Shown here in pieces: positions 47,370 to 57,109 of a stretch of DNA of 64,000 nt. The translations under genes were made by a program, and so were the position numbers. The stretch's first letter is position 1, and every line of letters starts with the position of its first letter. Source of the stretch: an uncultured Clostridia bacterium (GTDB lineage: Bacteria; Bacillota; Clostridia; TANB77; CAG-508); contig CAKPGC010000005.1 of the NCBI GenBank assembly GCA_934154445.1, positions 21,827 to 85,826 on the forward strand, written 5' to 3'. Below the pieces are notes generated by a model, which saw only the letters and a list, made by a program, of their open reading frames with translations, was not told the DNA's origin and made no database searches.

Positions 47370-48428
47370 ATGAAACATGAATTAAAAATGCTGCCACCAG
47401 AAGATAATTTCAGAACAGTAAGAATATTAGAACAATTAGCAAGAACTAATAGATCACTTGCAGAATTAAAAGGATATACAAGAACAATACCAAATCAACA
47501 TATATTAATAAATGCTATAACAATAAATGAAGCGAAAGACAGTAGTGAAATAGAAAATATAGTTACTACACATGATGAAATATATAAAGCAATGACTCAA
47601 AGTAATTATAGGAATGAAAGCGCTAAAGAAGTAGTAGATTACAGAAGTGCTATATGGAGAGGCTATAGTTTAGTAAAAGAAAAAGAAATGATAACTACTA
47701 ATATTTTGGTAGAGATTCAATCAATAATAGAACACAACAATGCAGGAATCAGAAAAATTCCAGGAACAGTTTTAAAAAATTCGAAAACAGGAGAAATTGT
47801 ATATACTCCACCAGAAACAGAAAAAGAAGTTAGAGAATATTTAAAAAATTTAGAAGAGTATATAAACACCGATGATATGATAGATCCACTAATAAAACTT
47901 GCAATTATACACTATCAATTTGAATCAATACATCCATTTTATGATGGTAATGGAAGAACTGGAAGAATATTAAATATTTTATATTTAGTATTAAAGGATT
48001 TATTAGATAGTCCAATTCTATATTTAAGTAGATACATTAACGACAATAAACAAACATATTACAAATTATTTAAAGAAGTAAGAGAAACAAATAATTTCGA
48101 AGAGTGGATTATATATATATTAATTGGAATTGAAGAAACTGCAGAAGAAACGATGAAATTAATTAAAGACATTCAAGGTGAAATGGAAAAATATAGTGAA
48201 GAATTGAAAGAAAAATTGCCTAAGATATATAGTAAGGAACTATTAGAAGGACTATTTTTCGAAGTTTATACAAAAATAAATTATATCGAAAATATATGTG
48301 GAGTTACAAGAAAAACGGCAATGTCATATTTAAGTCAATTAGAAGAAGCGGGATTCCTTTCATCAGAAAAAATAGGAAGAGACAGAATATATAAAAATGA
48401 CAGATTAATTAATCTATTAAAAAAATAA
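47370..48428 (+). CDS. Fic-domain protein, second copy, with N-terminal inhibitory motif
   Basis: 352 aa. Core HPFYDGNGRTGR intact; N-terminal SSEIEN fits (S/T)xxxE(G/N); C-terminal winged helix (CGVTRKTAMSYLSQLEEAGF). Same build as the Fic protein at 20375 but clearly diverged. Likely autoregulated through the palindromes at its promoter (inference). AMP transfer to an unknown target. Confidence 0.88.
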   Translation: MKHELKMLPPEDNFRTVRILEQLARTNRSLAELKGYTRTIPNQHILINAITINEAKDSSEIENIVTTHDEIYKAMTQSNYRNESAKEVVDYRSAIWRGYSLVKEKEMITTNILVEIQSIIEHNNAGIRKIPGTVLKNSKTGEIVYTPPETEKEVREYLKNLEEYINTDDMIDPLIKLAIIHYQFESIHPFYDGNGRTGRILNILYLVLKDLLDSPILYLSRYINDNKQTYYKLFKEVRETNNFEEWIIYILIGIEETAEETMKLIKDIQGEMEKYSEELKEKLPKIYSKELLEGLFFEVYTKINYIENICGVTRKTAMSYLSQLEEAGFLSSEKIGRDRIYKNDRLINLLKK

Positions 48429-48444
48429 ATAAAAGGGTGATTAG

Positions 48445-48705
48445 ATGAATAATTATTTATTCTTAACAAATGAGGGATATACATATCAACCAGATTCAGA
48501 GAGCATTGAACCAGATTGTGAAAATTCACAATTGATTGGAATATCATCTGGTAATACACAAGAAGAAGCATTCAAGAATTTAATAAATGAAAAAGAATAC
48601 CTAAGACAGTTTAATTTTAATGAAATATATTGTTATGAATTAGCAAAAGATTACGGAGAGAGTAAAAGGTATTTTTATATAAAGAATAATAATACCGAGA
48701 GATAA
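48445..48705 (+). CDS. 86-aa acidic protein after Fic
   Basis: Starts 16 nt after the Fic stop behind AAGGGTG. Acidic, with NTQEEAFKNLINEKEYL resembling small HicB-like or regulatory proteins, but no family I can name. Own terminator. Could be a Fic partner or antitoxin; not shown. Confidence 0.6.
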   Translation: MNNYLFLTNEGYTYQPDSESIEPDCENSQLIGISSGNTQEEAFKNLINEKEYLRQFNFNEIYCYELAKDYGESKRYFYIKNNNTER

Positions 48706-48723
48706 CTATAATCTTTCGGTATT
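48691..48723 (+). terminator. Terminator after the Fic operon
   Basis: AATACCGAGAG pairs with CTTTCGGTATT. From here to ~48996 I see only degenerate coding fragments. Confidence 0.65.
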
Positions 48724-48996
48724 AACTTTATTAAAAAAGGAATATCATGGAAAGAATAAAATATAACATTGAAAAAACAATATGATATATACTGAGATAT
48801 CTAGTGTGTGCTATACCATAGATAAAAAAATGTATTGAAAGTATAATTTTAAGTTACTGTATAATATCTCCATCAATTAGTTGGACATTGTGGAAATTAT
48901 CACGCTACACATGTAAAAAAATAGTATACGAAAAACTAGAAAAACAAAATATATATCAAATGGTGGTTTAAGTAAAGAAGATAAACGACTTGATAT

Positions 48997-49455
48997 TTTA
49001 AAGTTGCTGAAAAAATAAAAGAAAATAATATAGAAGTACAAGAAGTATTTGAATTAGATAATAGCGAAGACCAAATAAGATTTGAAATATTTAAAGTAAT
49101 ACAAAATAACTTTGTAATAAAAAAATGTAATAATTGTTGCAAATTATTTATTTCTTTAAAATTAGATAAAATATATTGTGATAATTTATATTTAAATACA
49201 GAAAAGACTTGTAGTGAAATAGGAGCAAATAAAAAACATCAAGAAAAAATGTCATCAAGTTTAATTTTAAAAGAATACCAAAGAGAATACAAAAGGATGT
49301 ATGGATTGCATTATAACAATATCAAGAGATTTACAGAGGCAAAATTCAAAAAATGGTCAAAAGAAGCAAGAGAATTAAGAGGTAAATATACAGATGAACA
49401 GATTGAGAAGTTTAAAAAAGAATTGATAGCATTAAGCAAAATATATTACATATAA
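48997..49455 (+). pseudogene. DUF6076-like zinc-ribbon protein, copy 2, N-terminus lost
   Basis: Open frame in which CNNCCKLF ... YCDNLY ... CSEIG repeats the zinc knuckle of the copies at 21458 and 58397, followed by the basic helical tail. Upstream the frame is broken by stops; short matching bits (SKEDKRLDIL) lie one frame away. Third accessory region with this family and second next to a Fic gene. The 235 nt after it hold a GTTTC/GAAAC hairpin and no gene. Confidence 0.65.
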
Positions 49456-49691
49456 ATTTTTAAAAAGCAAGAAAGCCTAAGAAAAACAATATTTCTACAT
49501 AGCTTTATGTCAAATATATCCATAAAATGTAATAAAAATGTAATATTAGAAATTTAAAACTTATAAAAAATAGTTTCCGTAGATAGCGAAACAAAAAGAT
49601 GAGCGATAGCAAAAAACAAGGCTATTGAATTTTAATCATATTGTTTAGTACTATATAAATAGTAAAAAGGGAATTAAAGGGGATATGTGCT

Positions 49692-52600
49692 ATGTATCAA
49701 AAAAGAAAAATATCACTAATGTTAAGTGTTATATTAATTTTACAAATAATATTACCAATTTTAAATGTTGTAATTGAAAATGCGATGACATTAAAGGCAA
49801 TAGCATACAGTGGGACAGAATATTATATAAATACTGCCCAGGATATGTGGAATTTTGCAGCATTAGTAAATAATGGGGATACATTTAAAGGTGTAACAGT
49901 ATGTTTAACAGCAGATATAGATCTTGGATGTGACGAAAATAATCAATGGATACCAATAGGCGATTATAGCAGTAATAGTGCAAATATATTTAAAGGAATA
50001 TTCGATGGAAATAACCATACTATATCAGGAATATACATAGAAAAAACAAATGATTATCAAGGATTATTTGGTGTTAATCATGAAGGAATTATAAAAAATG
50101 TTAGTATTAACAATAGTAATATTAATGCTATAAATTCTGTTGGAGGTATAGCTGGTTATAACTATAAAGGTACAATATATAACTGTAGATATGATGGAGC
50201 TATAATATGTGGAATAGTTTCTGGAAGTAGTACACACGTAGGTGGAACAACAGGTGGAATAGTTGGCTATAACTATAAAGGCACTGTAGAAAAATGCTAT
50301 AACAATGCTATAACTGAAGCTGGTGGAACTCAGATTGGAGGAATTGTTGGTATCTGTAATGGTGGTACCGTAATAGATTGTTATAATACAGGTAAAATGT
50401 ATGGAGCAACTTTTGGTGGTATAGTAGGAGAAATTTGGGGAGGAGCAAATATCAAAAGATGTTATAATAATGCTTCATTAAAAGGTTCTGTTATTGGTGG
50501 TATTGTTGAATACGCAGAATATGCAACAATTGAAGAATGCTATAACACAGGAAATATTGAAGGTACATATAATACTGGTGGTATCGTTGGACAAACAGGG
50601 CAAATTGATGAAACTGATGTTGTAATAGTAAAAAATTGTTATAACACAGGAAAAGTAACTGCTAATGAGAGAGTAGGAGGCATTATAGGAAGTCTTAATA
50701 CTGGAGCAAAAACAGAAGTTTCAAATTGTTACAATGTAGGAAATGTAATAGGAGAGACAAAAGCTGGAGGAATATCTGGTTATAATTTAGAATCAAAGAT
50801 AAATAATTGTTATTATTTAAATTATACAGCAAGTGGAGCCGTAAATGGTATAGATGAAACTACAAATAATGTAGTTTCAATTGAAGAAAACATATTAATA
50901 AGTAACGTTTTTTTAACAAGATTAAATAACTTAGACAATAAATGGATATTCTTAAATGAAAATATATACAAATATCCAGTTCTTAATTGGCAAACAAATA
51001 TAACTCTTGCACCTGAATTAACACAAGATAAATATTATATATATACAGAACAAGACCTTTTAGATTTTGCTACAATTGTAAATGATGGAGAAAATTGTGA
51101 AAACAAAATTGTGTATTTAATGAGTGATATACAAATAACAAGTAATGAAACAAATAAATGGAAGGCTATAGGAACATCAAAGTATTTAGCTTTTCAAGGA
51201 ACATTTGAAGGAAATAACAATAAAATATCCGGTATGAATACGGTAGGAGAATTTTTTGGATATATTGGTGAAAATGGTGTAGTTGAAAATTTGACTATTG
51301 AAAATTCTACAATTCTTGGTGGAGGTGGTATAGCATCGTATAATAATGGTTTAATAAATAATTGTACAAATAAATCTAATATAACAGGATCTACTTATTG
51401 TGGAGGTATAGCTGGCCAAAATTTAGGAATAATCAATAATTGCCAAAACTATGGAAACATTGTTGGAGATACTTGTGTAGGTGGTATAACAGGGATAAAC
51501 GGTGGTACTCGAGTTGGTGAAGTAGGTAAAATATTTAATTGCTATAATGTAGGTAATGTGTCAGGTACAGGCAATTATATAGGTGGAATAACTGGAGGAA
51601 ACAATGATACAATTCAAAATTGTTATAACATTGGTACAATAGCTGGTCAAGCAGAATCTTTCGGCACAGGTGGTATCGATGGATATTGTCAAGGTTTAAT
51701 AGAAAATTGTTACAATATAGGAGTTGTTACTGGTAAATATCCTGGAGGTATTACGGGAGGCACTAATGGGGGAATAGAGATAAATAATTGTTATTATTTA
51801 GAAACAACAGCAACTTATGAAAAAGGGTATAACAAAGGATTTTCAGGAAAATTAACATTTGAAGAAATGAAAAATTTATCATTTGTTAATTTATTAAATA
51901 GTAATATTGATAGTAATTTAACAAGATGGATGTTAGATATTGATAATATAAATAATGGATATCCAATTTTTGTATCACAAGGAGAATATAAAGAGCTAAC
52001 AGAAATAGCAGTAACAACAGCCCCAACAAAAACAAGTTATGTAGCAGGACAAAACTTTGAAACTGCAGGGATGGTAGTTACAGCAAGCTATAACGATGGA
52101 AGCAGTAAAGCAGTAACAAACTATACAGTAACAGACGGAAATAATCTAACAGCAGGAAAAACAAATGTAAGTATAAGCTATACAGAAAACGGAATAACAA
52201 AGACAGTAACTCAAAACATAACAGTAGTGGCAAAAGCATTAACAGAAATAGCAGTAACAACAGCCCCAACAAAAACAAGTTATGTAGCAGGACAAAACTT
52301 TGAAACTGCAGGGATGGTAGTTACAGCAAGCTATAACGATGGAAGTAGTAAAGCAGTAACAAACTATACAGTAACAGACGGAAATAATCTAACAGCAGGA
52401 AAAACAAGCGTAACAATTAGTTATGCAGAAGGAAATATAACAAAAACAACCATACAAAATATTACTGTATCAGAAAAATTGTCAATAGAAACTCACGATT
52501 TAGAAGAAGTTAAAAAAGACGGAAAGATATATATAAAATCAATAAATCCGGGAGAAACAGTAGAAAGTTTGACTGAAAAAATAGACACAAATGGACAAAT

Positions 52601-52913
52601 AGAAATATTTAAAGGAACAGAAAAAATAACAAATGAAAATACAAAATTATCAACAGGAATGACATTAAAAATATTTTTAAATGATGAGCAAATAGAATAT
52701 ACAATAGTAGTTACTGGTGATCTTAATGGTGATGGAGAAATGGGAGATATAGATGTCTTAAGACTTGCAAGATATAGAGCAGGATTAGACAATAACTTAA
52801 CAGGAGCATATTTGCAAGCATCTAATATATTTAAAGATGACAATTATGCAGATGACATAGACCTTCTAAAAATGGTAAGAATATTAGTTGGACTAGATAG
52901 CTTGACTAAATAA
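49692..52913 (+). CDS. Large secreted GLUG/Ig-like protein with C-terminal dockerin
   Basis: 1,073 aa. Signal peptide (~1-35). Two blocks of GLUG repeats, each opened by a similar unit (YYINTAQDMWNFAAL, YYIYTEQDLLDFATI): about eight repeats GGIxGY...NCYNxG at ~145-375 and about six at ~555-695. Two tandem ~81-residue Ig-like repeats (~769-930) ending in SYTENGITKTVTQ-type strands. Then a linker and a type I dockerin-like end, DLNGDGEMGDIDVLRLARY and a second, less perfect half (DDIDLLKMVRILVG). The dockerin should dock to a cohesin; the next gene encodes a cohesin-like protein. Probably an adhesin assembled on the surface. Confidence 0.8.
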   Translation: MYQKRKISLMLSVILILQIILPILNVVIENAMTLKAIAYSGTEYYINTAQDMWNFAALVNNGDTFKGVTVCLTADIDLGCDENNQWIPIGDYSSNSANIFKGIFDGNNHTISGIYIEKTNDYQGLFGVNHEGIIKNVSINNSNINAINSVGGIAGYNYKGTIYNCRYDGAIICGIVSGSSTHVGGTTGGIVGYNYKGTVEKCYNNAITEAGGTQIGGIVGICNGGTVIDCYNTGKMYGATFGGIVGEIWGGANIKRCYNNASLKGSVIGGIVEYAEYATIEECYNTGNIEGTYNTGGIVGQTGQIDETDVVIVKNCYNTGKVTANERVGGIIGSLNTGAKTEVSNCYNVGNVIGETKAGGISGYNLESKINNCYYLNYTASGAVNGIDETTNNVVSIEENILISNVFLTRLNNLDNKWIFLNENIYKYPVLNWQTNITLAPELTQDKYYIYTEQDLLDFATIVNDGENCENKIVYLMSDIQITSNETNKWKAIGTSKYLAFQGTFEGNNNKISGMNTVGEFFGYIGENGVVENLTIENSTILGGGGIASYNNGLINNCTNKSNITGSTYCGGIAGQNLGIINNCQNYGNIVGDTCVGGITGINGGTRVGEVGKIFNCYNVGNVSGTGNYIGGITGGNNDTIQNCYNIGTIAGQAESFGTGGIDGYCQGLIENCYNIGVVTGKYPGGITGGTNGGIEINNCYYLETTATYEKGYNKGFSGKLTFEEMKNLSFVNLLNSNIDSNLTRWMLDIDNINNGYPIFVSQGEYKELTEIAVTTAPTKTSYVAGQNFETAGMVVTASYNDGSSKAVTNYTVTDGNNLTAGKTNVSISYTENGITKTVTQNITVVAKALTEIAVTTAPTKTSYVAGQNFETAGMVVTASYNDGSSKAVTNYTVTDGNNLTAGKTSVTISYAEGNITKTTIQNITVSEKLSIETHDLEEVKKDGKIYIKSINPGETVESLTEKIDTNGQIEIFKGTEKITNENTKLSTGMTLKIFLNDEQIEYTIVVTGDLNGDGEMGDIDVLRLARYRAGLDNNLTGAYLQASNIFKDDNYADDIDLLKMVRILVGLDSLTK
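51998..52483 (+). repeat. Two 243-bp tandem repeats encoding Ig-like modules
   Basis: Period 243 bp (81 codons); roughly the first 170 bp of each unit are almost identical, then diverge. This indicates recent duplication and scope for length variation by recombination. Confidence 0.8.
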
Positions 52914-52957
52914 AAATTACATTATATAATTTTTTAAAAAAAGGAGTAGAATTTGAA

Positions 52958-53860
52958 ATGAAGAAGAATATAATAACTATATTATTTACAATAGTATTTT
53001 TGTCAGTATTAACTACATTAGTGTATGGAGCAGATCCACAAATAGCTATTAATGGAGATAGTACAGTAAAACCAGGAGAAACAAAAGAATTAACAATAAA
53101 CATATCTTCAGACGAAGAAATAGGAATAGTAAGTGGAAAAATTGAAGCAAGTTCTAATATAACAGATATGACAGTTACAGGAGTAAATAATTGGAATTTA
53201 ACATATAACAGCAATACAGGAGAATTTAATATATATAAGGCAGAAGGAACAAAAGTTCAAGACATAATAAATATTAAATATAAAGCAGGAACTGAAGAAG
53301 GAACAGGAACTATTTCATTAAGCAATATAAAAATGACAACAATTAGTTATGTGTCAGAAGACATAGGAACTATAACAAAAGATATAAAAATAGAAAGAAC
53401 TACTCCTGAACCACCAACAGAAAAGATATTAACAGATATAAGTATAACGCAAGCTCCAACAAAGACAGAATATAAAGAAGGCGAAAATTTTGATTTGGCA
53501 GGGATGAAAGTTATAGCAGTATATAGCGATGGAAGCTCAAAAGAAATAACAACTTATACAGTAACAGATGGTGAAAACTTAACATTAGGAAAAACAACTA
53601 TAACCATAAGCTATACAGAGAGAAATATAACAAAAACAGTAGGACAGTCAATAACTGTTGTTAGCAAGGATAAAAATGAAGAAAAAGAGCAAAGAAACAA
53701 TAAAAACAAAGAACAAAAAAATGATTCAACTACTGCAAATGAAAACAAGAAACTGCCTAACACAGGCACTTCCAAAAATATATTTATAATTGCTTTATTA
53801 AGCTTAAGCATAGCATCAATAGTAATATATATTAAATACAAAAAATACAAAAATATATAG
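52958..53860 (+). CDS. Cohesin-like, Ig-like, LPXTG-anchored surface protein
   Basis: 300 aa: signal peptide, a ~110-residue beta domain of cohesin type (STVKPGETKELTINISSDE, SGKIEASSNI, IINIKYKAGTEEGTGTISL), a proline linker, one Ig-like module related to those of the previous gene (~160-235), a charged spacer, sortase signal LPNTG, membrane helix and basic tail. It probably anchors dockerin-bearing partners, first of all the upstream protein, to the wall. Cohesin assignment is from pattern only. Ribosome site AAAGGAG, 44 nt after the upstream stop. Confidence 0.68.
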   Translation: MKKNIITILFTIVFLSVLTTLVYGADPQIAINGDSTVKPGETKELTINISSDEEIGIVSGKIEASSNITDMTVTGVNNWNLTYNSNTGEFNIYKAEGTKVQDIINIKYKAGTEEGTGTISLSNIKMTTISYVSEDIGTITKDIKIERTTPEPPTEKILTDISITQAPTKTEYKEGENFDLAGMKVIAVYSDGSSKEITTYTVTDGENLTLGKTTITISYTERNITKTVGQSITVVSKDKNEEKEQRNNKNKEQKNDSTTANENKKLPNTGTSKNIFIIALLSLSIASIVIYIKYKKYKNI

Positions 53861-53993
53861 AGAATTTTGACCACTTTTTTGACCACAACTGGAACGAGAA
53901 AAAATAGAAATATTAAAATAAAAAAAATGAGTGTTGTTCTGAAAACCTTACAGAATAGCACTTCTTAAAATTCTATGGACATATTGAGATTTG

Positions 53994-54047
53994 TCGGTTA
54001 CACTCATAACCCGAAGGTCGTAAGTTCGAGTCTTACCCCCGCAACCA
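53994..54047 (+). repeat. 3' fragment of tRNA-Met, attachment-site remnant
   Basis: From the anticodon (CTCATAA) onward it matches a bacterial initiator tRNA-Met 3' half: CCCGAAGGTCGT, T-arm GTAAGTTCGAGTCTTAC, then CCCCCGCAACCA. The 5' half is not a tRNA. The T-stem keeps pairing despite changes. Most likely the duplicated 3' end left by integration; the integrase gene next door supports this. Confidence 0.7.
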
Positions 54048-54055
54048 AAGCATAT

Positions 54056-54090
54056 ATCACTAGAACTGTAACGGTTTTAGTGATTTTTTG
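54056..54090 (+). terminator. Terminator behind the tRNA-Met fragment
   Basis: ATCACTAGAAC pairs with GGTTTTAGTGAT, then TTTTT. Confidence 0.7.
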
Positions 54091-54140
54091 TTGTCTTAAA
54101 ATTGGTTGCAATAATGCTTGAAAATGGCATTATTATGTCA

Positions 54141-54162
54141 AATTGGGTAAAAATTGGGTAAA
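54141..54162 (+). repeat. Tandem 11-bp repeats near the integrase, probable arm-type sites
   Basis: AATTGGGTAAA twice without a gap, between the tRNA fragment and the integrase gene, where arm-binding sites of tyrosine integrases usually lie. Confidence 0.6.
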
Positions 54163-54244
54163 ATAACCACCTCAAATGCCCGAAACTCTAATAAAAATTC
54201 AATAAAAAATTTACTATAAGTTTATATTTTTTATAAAAATCTAC

Positions 54245-54293
54245 AAGTAAAAAACTTTTGGGAAGGAGATATAAATTTCAAAGTTTTTTACTT
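54245..54293. terminator. Long hairpin downstream of the integrase
   Basis: AAGTAAAAAACTTT pairs perfectly with AAAGTTTTTTACTT (14 bp); the 21-nt loop contains AAGGAGAT. Acts as integrase terminator on the - strand or protects the gene from outside transcription. Confidence 0.65.
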
Positions 54294-54342
54294 TTTTATA
54301 TCGTGAAAATTTGTAATTTGTGAAAATTAGAAAAAAGTAAAA

Positions 54343-55536
54343 TTAAGATCTTGTTGGTAATAATAAGTTTTCTAGTGCATATCCTGCTTTTCTATTATGA
54401 GAAAGTAGTGGATGTACATAAAAGTCAAGTGTTGTACTTATTTGTGCATGACCTAGTCTTGCAGAAACAACAGCTATATCAACATTTTGTGCAACTAGTA
54501 AACTTGCATTTGTATGTCTTAATCCGTGAAAATTAATTACAGGTAATCCTATTGTACTTACATATTTAACAAACCATTTGCTAATAGAAGAAGGATGCAT
54601 AGGTTTGCCATCAGCTTGTACAAATAACCTATCAGAATTCGTCCATAATTCGCCATATAGCGATTTTTGATCTTCATACCATAACTTATATTCCTCAAGC
54701 AAAGAAATGATAAATTCTGGTATTGCAATCTCTCTAATGGAGCTTTCTGTTTTAGGAACTTTTGTAAATACTCCCATATCTGATAGATACTGACTAGAAC
54801 GGTTAATACTTATAATTCCATTTCTAAAATCAACATCTTGCCATTCTAATCCCATTAATTCACCTAAACGAACACCAGTGAAGATAGTAAGAATGATAGC
54901 AACTTTATATTTAGTATCTTCTACAGTAAGTTTCTCTAAGTTTTCTAATAATATTTTAGCTTGCTCATCATCATAAGATCTTCTTTTAGGTTTTTTAGCT
55001 CTAGGTGGTTGAACACGCTCAGCAGGATTACTTACAATTAATTGCCAGTAAACTGCTCTATGAAGCATTGCTCTTAATAATCTATGATGTTCTAAAATGG
55101 TTTTGCCAGATAGAGGTTTTTTAGTTTTTAAACCATTGTTACCTTTTTTTCTAACTAATTGAGTATCTTTTTCAAGTAAGTCATAGAATTTCATAATATC
55201 AGTTGGTCTGATTTTGTTGATATAGAAATGTCCAAAGTATGGCAAAATTCTTGTTTCTAACATTCTACAATATCTTTTGTATGTTGTAGGAGCTAATTCT
55301 TTTGAACCATAATCTCTTTTCCATACATCAACAAATTCAGAAAATTTAAGAGATTTACCATCTATGACTAAGCCATTTTGTACTTCAGTAACAAATTTTG
55401 CTAGTTCGACTTCTGCTTCTTTTTTTGTTCCATGAATAGTTTTTCTGTGTATCATTGGTTTTCCATTTAGGTCAAATCCTTCTGATACTGTTAACCTGTA
55501 ACTGTTTTTTCCTCTTTTTTCTATACTCCCAGCCAT
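54343..55536 (-). CDS. int: Tyrosine integrase of the second element
   Basis: 397 aa, intact, typical of Gram-positive phage and ICE integrases: arm-binding N-terminus (SIEKRGKNSYRLTVSEG), SAM-like core-binding domain (~60-165), catalytic domain with Arg in GVRLGELMGLEW, HGLRHTNASLL, GHAQISTTLDFY (Tyr nucleophile). Strong ribosome site AAAGGAGG. Reads toward the tRNA-Met fragment. Confidence 0.93.
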   Translation of the reverse strand: MAGSIEKRGKNSYRLTVSEGFDLNGKPMIHRKTIHGTKKEAEVELAKFVTEVQNGLVIDGKSLKFSEFVDVWKRDYGSKELAPTTYKRYCRMLETRILPYFGHFYINKIRPTDIMKFYDLLEKDTQLVRKKGNNGLKTKKPLSGKTILEHHRLLRAMLHRAVYWQLIVSNPAERVQPPRAKKPKRRSYDDEQAKILLENLEKLTVEDTKYKVAIILTIFTGVRLGELMGLEWQDVDFRNGIISINRSSQYLSDMGVFTKVPKTESSIREIAIPEFIISLLEEYKLWYEDQKSLYGELWTNSDRLFVQADGKPMHPSSISKWFVKYVSTIGLPVINFHGLRHTNASLLVAQNVDIAVVSARLGHAQISTTLDFYVHPLLSHNRKAGYALENLLLPTRS

Positions 55537-55590
55537 TACTTATTTCACCTCCTTTCAAGTATAACTATGGAAGGGAGAAGTATTTATGTA

Positions 55591-55625
55591 TTTGTTAACA
55601 AACATATTATACAACAATAGTTAAC
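55591..55625. promoter_or_regulatory. GTTAAC palindromes at the integrase promoter
   Basis: TTTGTTAACAAA (55591-55602) and AGTTAACT (55619-55626). Four further GTTAAC sites lie before the excisionase (59457-59555), suggesting one regulator acts at both promoters. Confidence 0.45.
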
Positions 55626-55768
55626 TAAACGCAATAGATTTCAAAAATAAACTTAAAAATTTTTTAATTAAACAAAACTGAATATTGCGAAAATGGTTAA
55701 TATCTGGAAATTACTGGATTTTCTATATGGAATATGATATAATATAGCAAAATTAGGAGGTAAACGAT

Positions 55769-57109
55769 TTGTTAAGTAAACAAGATTTTGAAGATATGGA
55801 CAATAAAATAAAAGAAATAGTTGAAAAATCTGTAGATGAAATATCAATAAATACTGAATTTCCTCCAACGACAGATGATTTGAAGAATAATAACGAAGCT
55901 TATTCCATCATGGCAGCAATTCTTTTTATTGATATTAGAAAATCTACAGATTTAACGGAAAATAGCAAAGCAAAGAACATGGTAAAAATTTATAGAGCTT
56001 TTATGAGAATGTGTGTTGAGTGTGTTAGGAAGAATGGAGGAGTTACTAGAAATTTTTTAGGAGATAGAATAATGGCTGTATTCATGGATTCTAAAACTAA
56101 AGATCAAAAAATCACAAAAGCAATAGATAAAGCCTTAAATTGTGCTATAAGTATGGCAACAGCAATAGATTTTAGTTTAAATAAACATTTAAGAAATAAC
56201 ATAAATAATAAAACTATTGATTGTGGTATAGGAATTGATTATGGAAAAGTATTATTAACAAAGGTCGGAATGTATGGAGTAGAGAGTAATGAAGAAAAAG
56301 AAAACGAAGTTGATTGTGTTTGGGTAGGAAATGTGACAAATCATGCAAGTAAGTTTTCTGATTTAGCAAAAGGAGGAGAGATATTTATTTCTGAAAATGC
56401 CTATAAAAATCTTAGTGACGAATTAAAAGGAAAAACATGGAAAAAAGTTGTAAAATGTAAAGAACAAAAAATTTTTAGTGGATATATTTCAAAATTTTTT
56501 TATAGTGATTTTATAGATGAATCAAAAAATGATACAAATCGAGAAAATATAGAGTATGAAGAGACACAAACTTCTATGATATTAGCTAATGCAATAAAGG
56601 AATTAGATAAAATAAAAGAAGAATTAAAAAACAAGGAAATGGATGTAGAAATAAAAAAAGAACAAAATGAACAAAGATCACGAGAAATAAACGAAAAATA
56701 TAATGAACTATATGATCTAATTTATGATCTTCTAGGAGCATATTTACATAGAGATTGTGAAATTAACAAAAAAATGGCAAGCTTTTGGACAGAAATAATA
56801 AGTTTTTTATTTAAAGTAGGAAAGAAAATTAATTATACAGAAGAAGAAATAAAAAAATCAGTTGCTTGCTATTTAATACATATATATAATAAATTGGAAA
56901 TGTATGAAGAATCAATCGAGTATATGAAATTTATGGCGGAAAAATGTAAGTGGATAAATTTAAAACCAGAAACATTAAAATGGGCAAAAGAAAACTCTAG
57001 GTTACATAGCCTAAAATTCGAAATAAAATGGAGAATTGAACATAATTACGAAGAAATAAATATTAGTGAATTTGAGGAATATTTAAAGGAGATTGAAAAA
57101 TATGAATAA
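55769..57109 (+). CDS. Class III nucleotidyl cyclase, Pycsar-like, with C-terminal helical domain
   Basis: 446 aa from TTG 55769 (AGGAGG 8 nt upstream). Cyclase domain ~45-240: metal Asp in FIDIRKST, second metal Asp in FLGDRIMAVF, CGIGIDYGKVL, and VTNHASKFSDLAKGGEIFIS where Lys stands in the usual Arg position, as in many Pycsar cyclases. Coiled coil (~270-310) and a helical C-terminal part (~315-446). It would make a cyclic nucleotide (cCMP/cUMP in described systems) on phage infection. Overlaps the membrane-effector gene. Confidence 0.82.
   Translation: MLSKQDFEDMDNKIKEIVEKSVDEISINTEFPPTTDDLKNNNEAYSIMAAILFIDIRKSTDLTENSKAKNMVKIYRAFMRMCVECVRKNGGVTRNFLGDRIMAVFMDSKTKDQKITKAIDKALNCAISMATAIDFSLNKHLRNNINNKTIDCGIGIDYGKVLLTKVGMYGVESNEEKENEVDCVWVGNVTNHASKFSDLAKGGEIFISENAYKNLSDELKGKTWKKVVKCKEQKIFSGYISKFFYSDFIDESKNDTNRENIEYEETQTSMILANAIKELDKIKEELKNKEMDVEIKKEQNEQRSREINEKYNELYDLIYDLLGAYLHRDCEINKKMASFWTEIISFLFKVGKKINYTEEEIKKSVACYLIHIYNKLEMYEESIEYMKFMAEKCKWINLKPETLKWAKENSRLHSLKFEIKWRIEHNYEEINISEFEEYLKEIEKYE

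Noticed and set aside
49550..49691. Cyclic-di-GMP riboswitch before the GLUG protein
   Set aside because: Only a small GTTTC/GAAAC hairpin; conserved aptamer elements absent.
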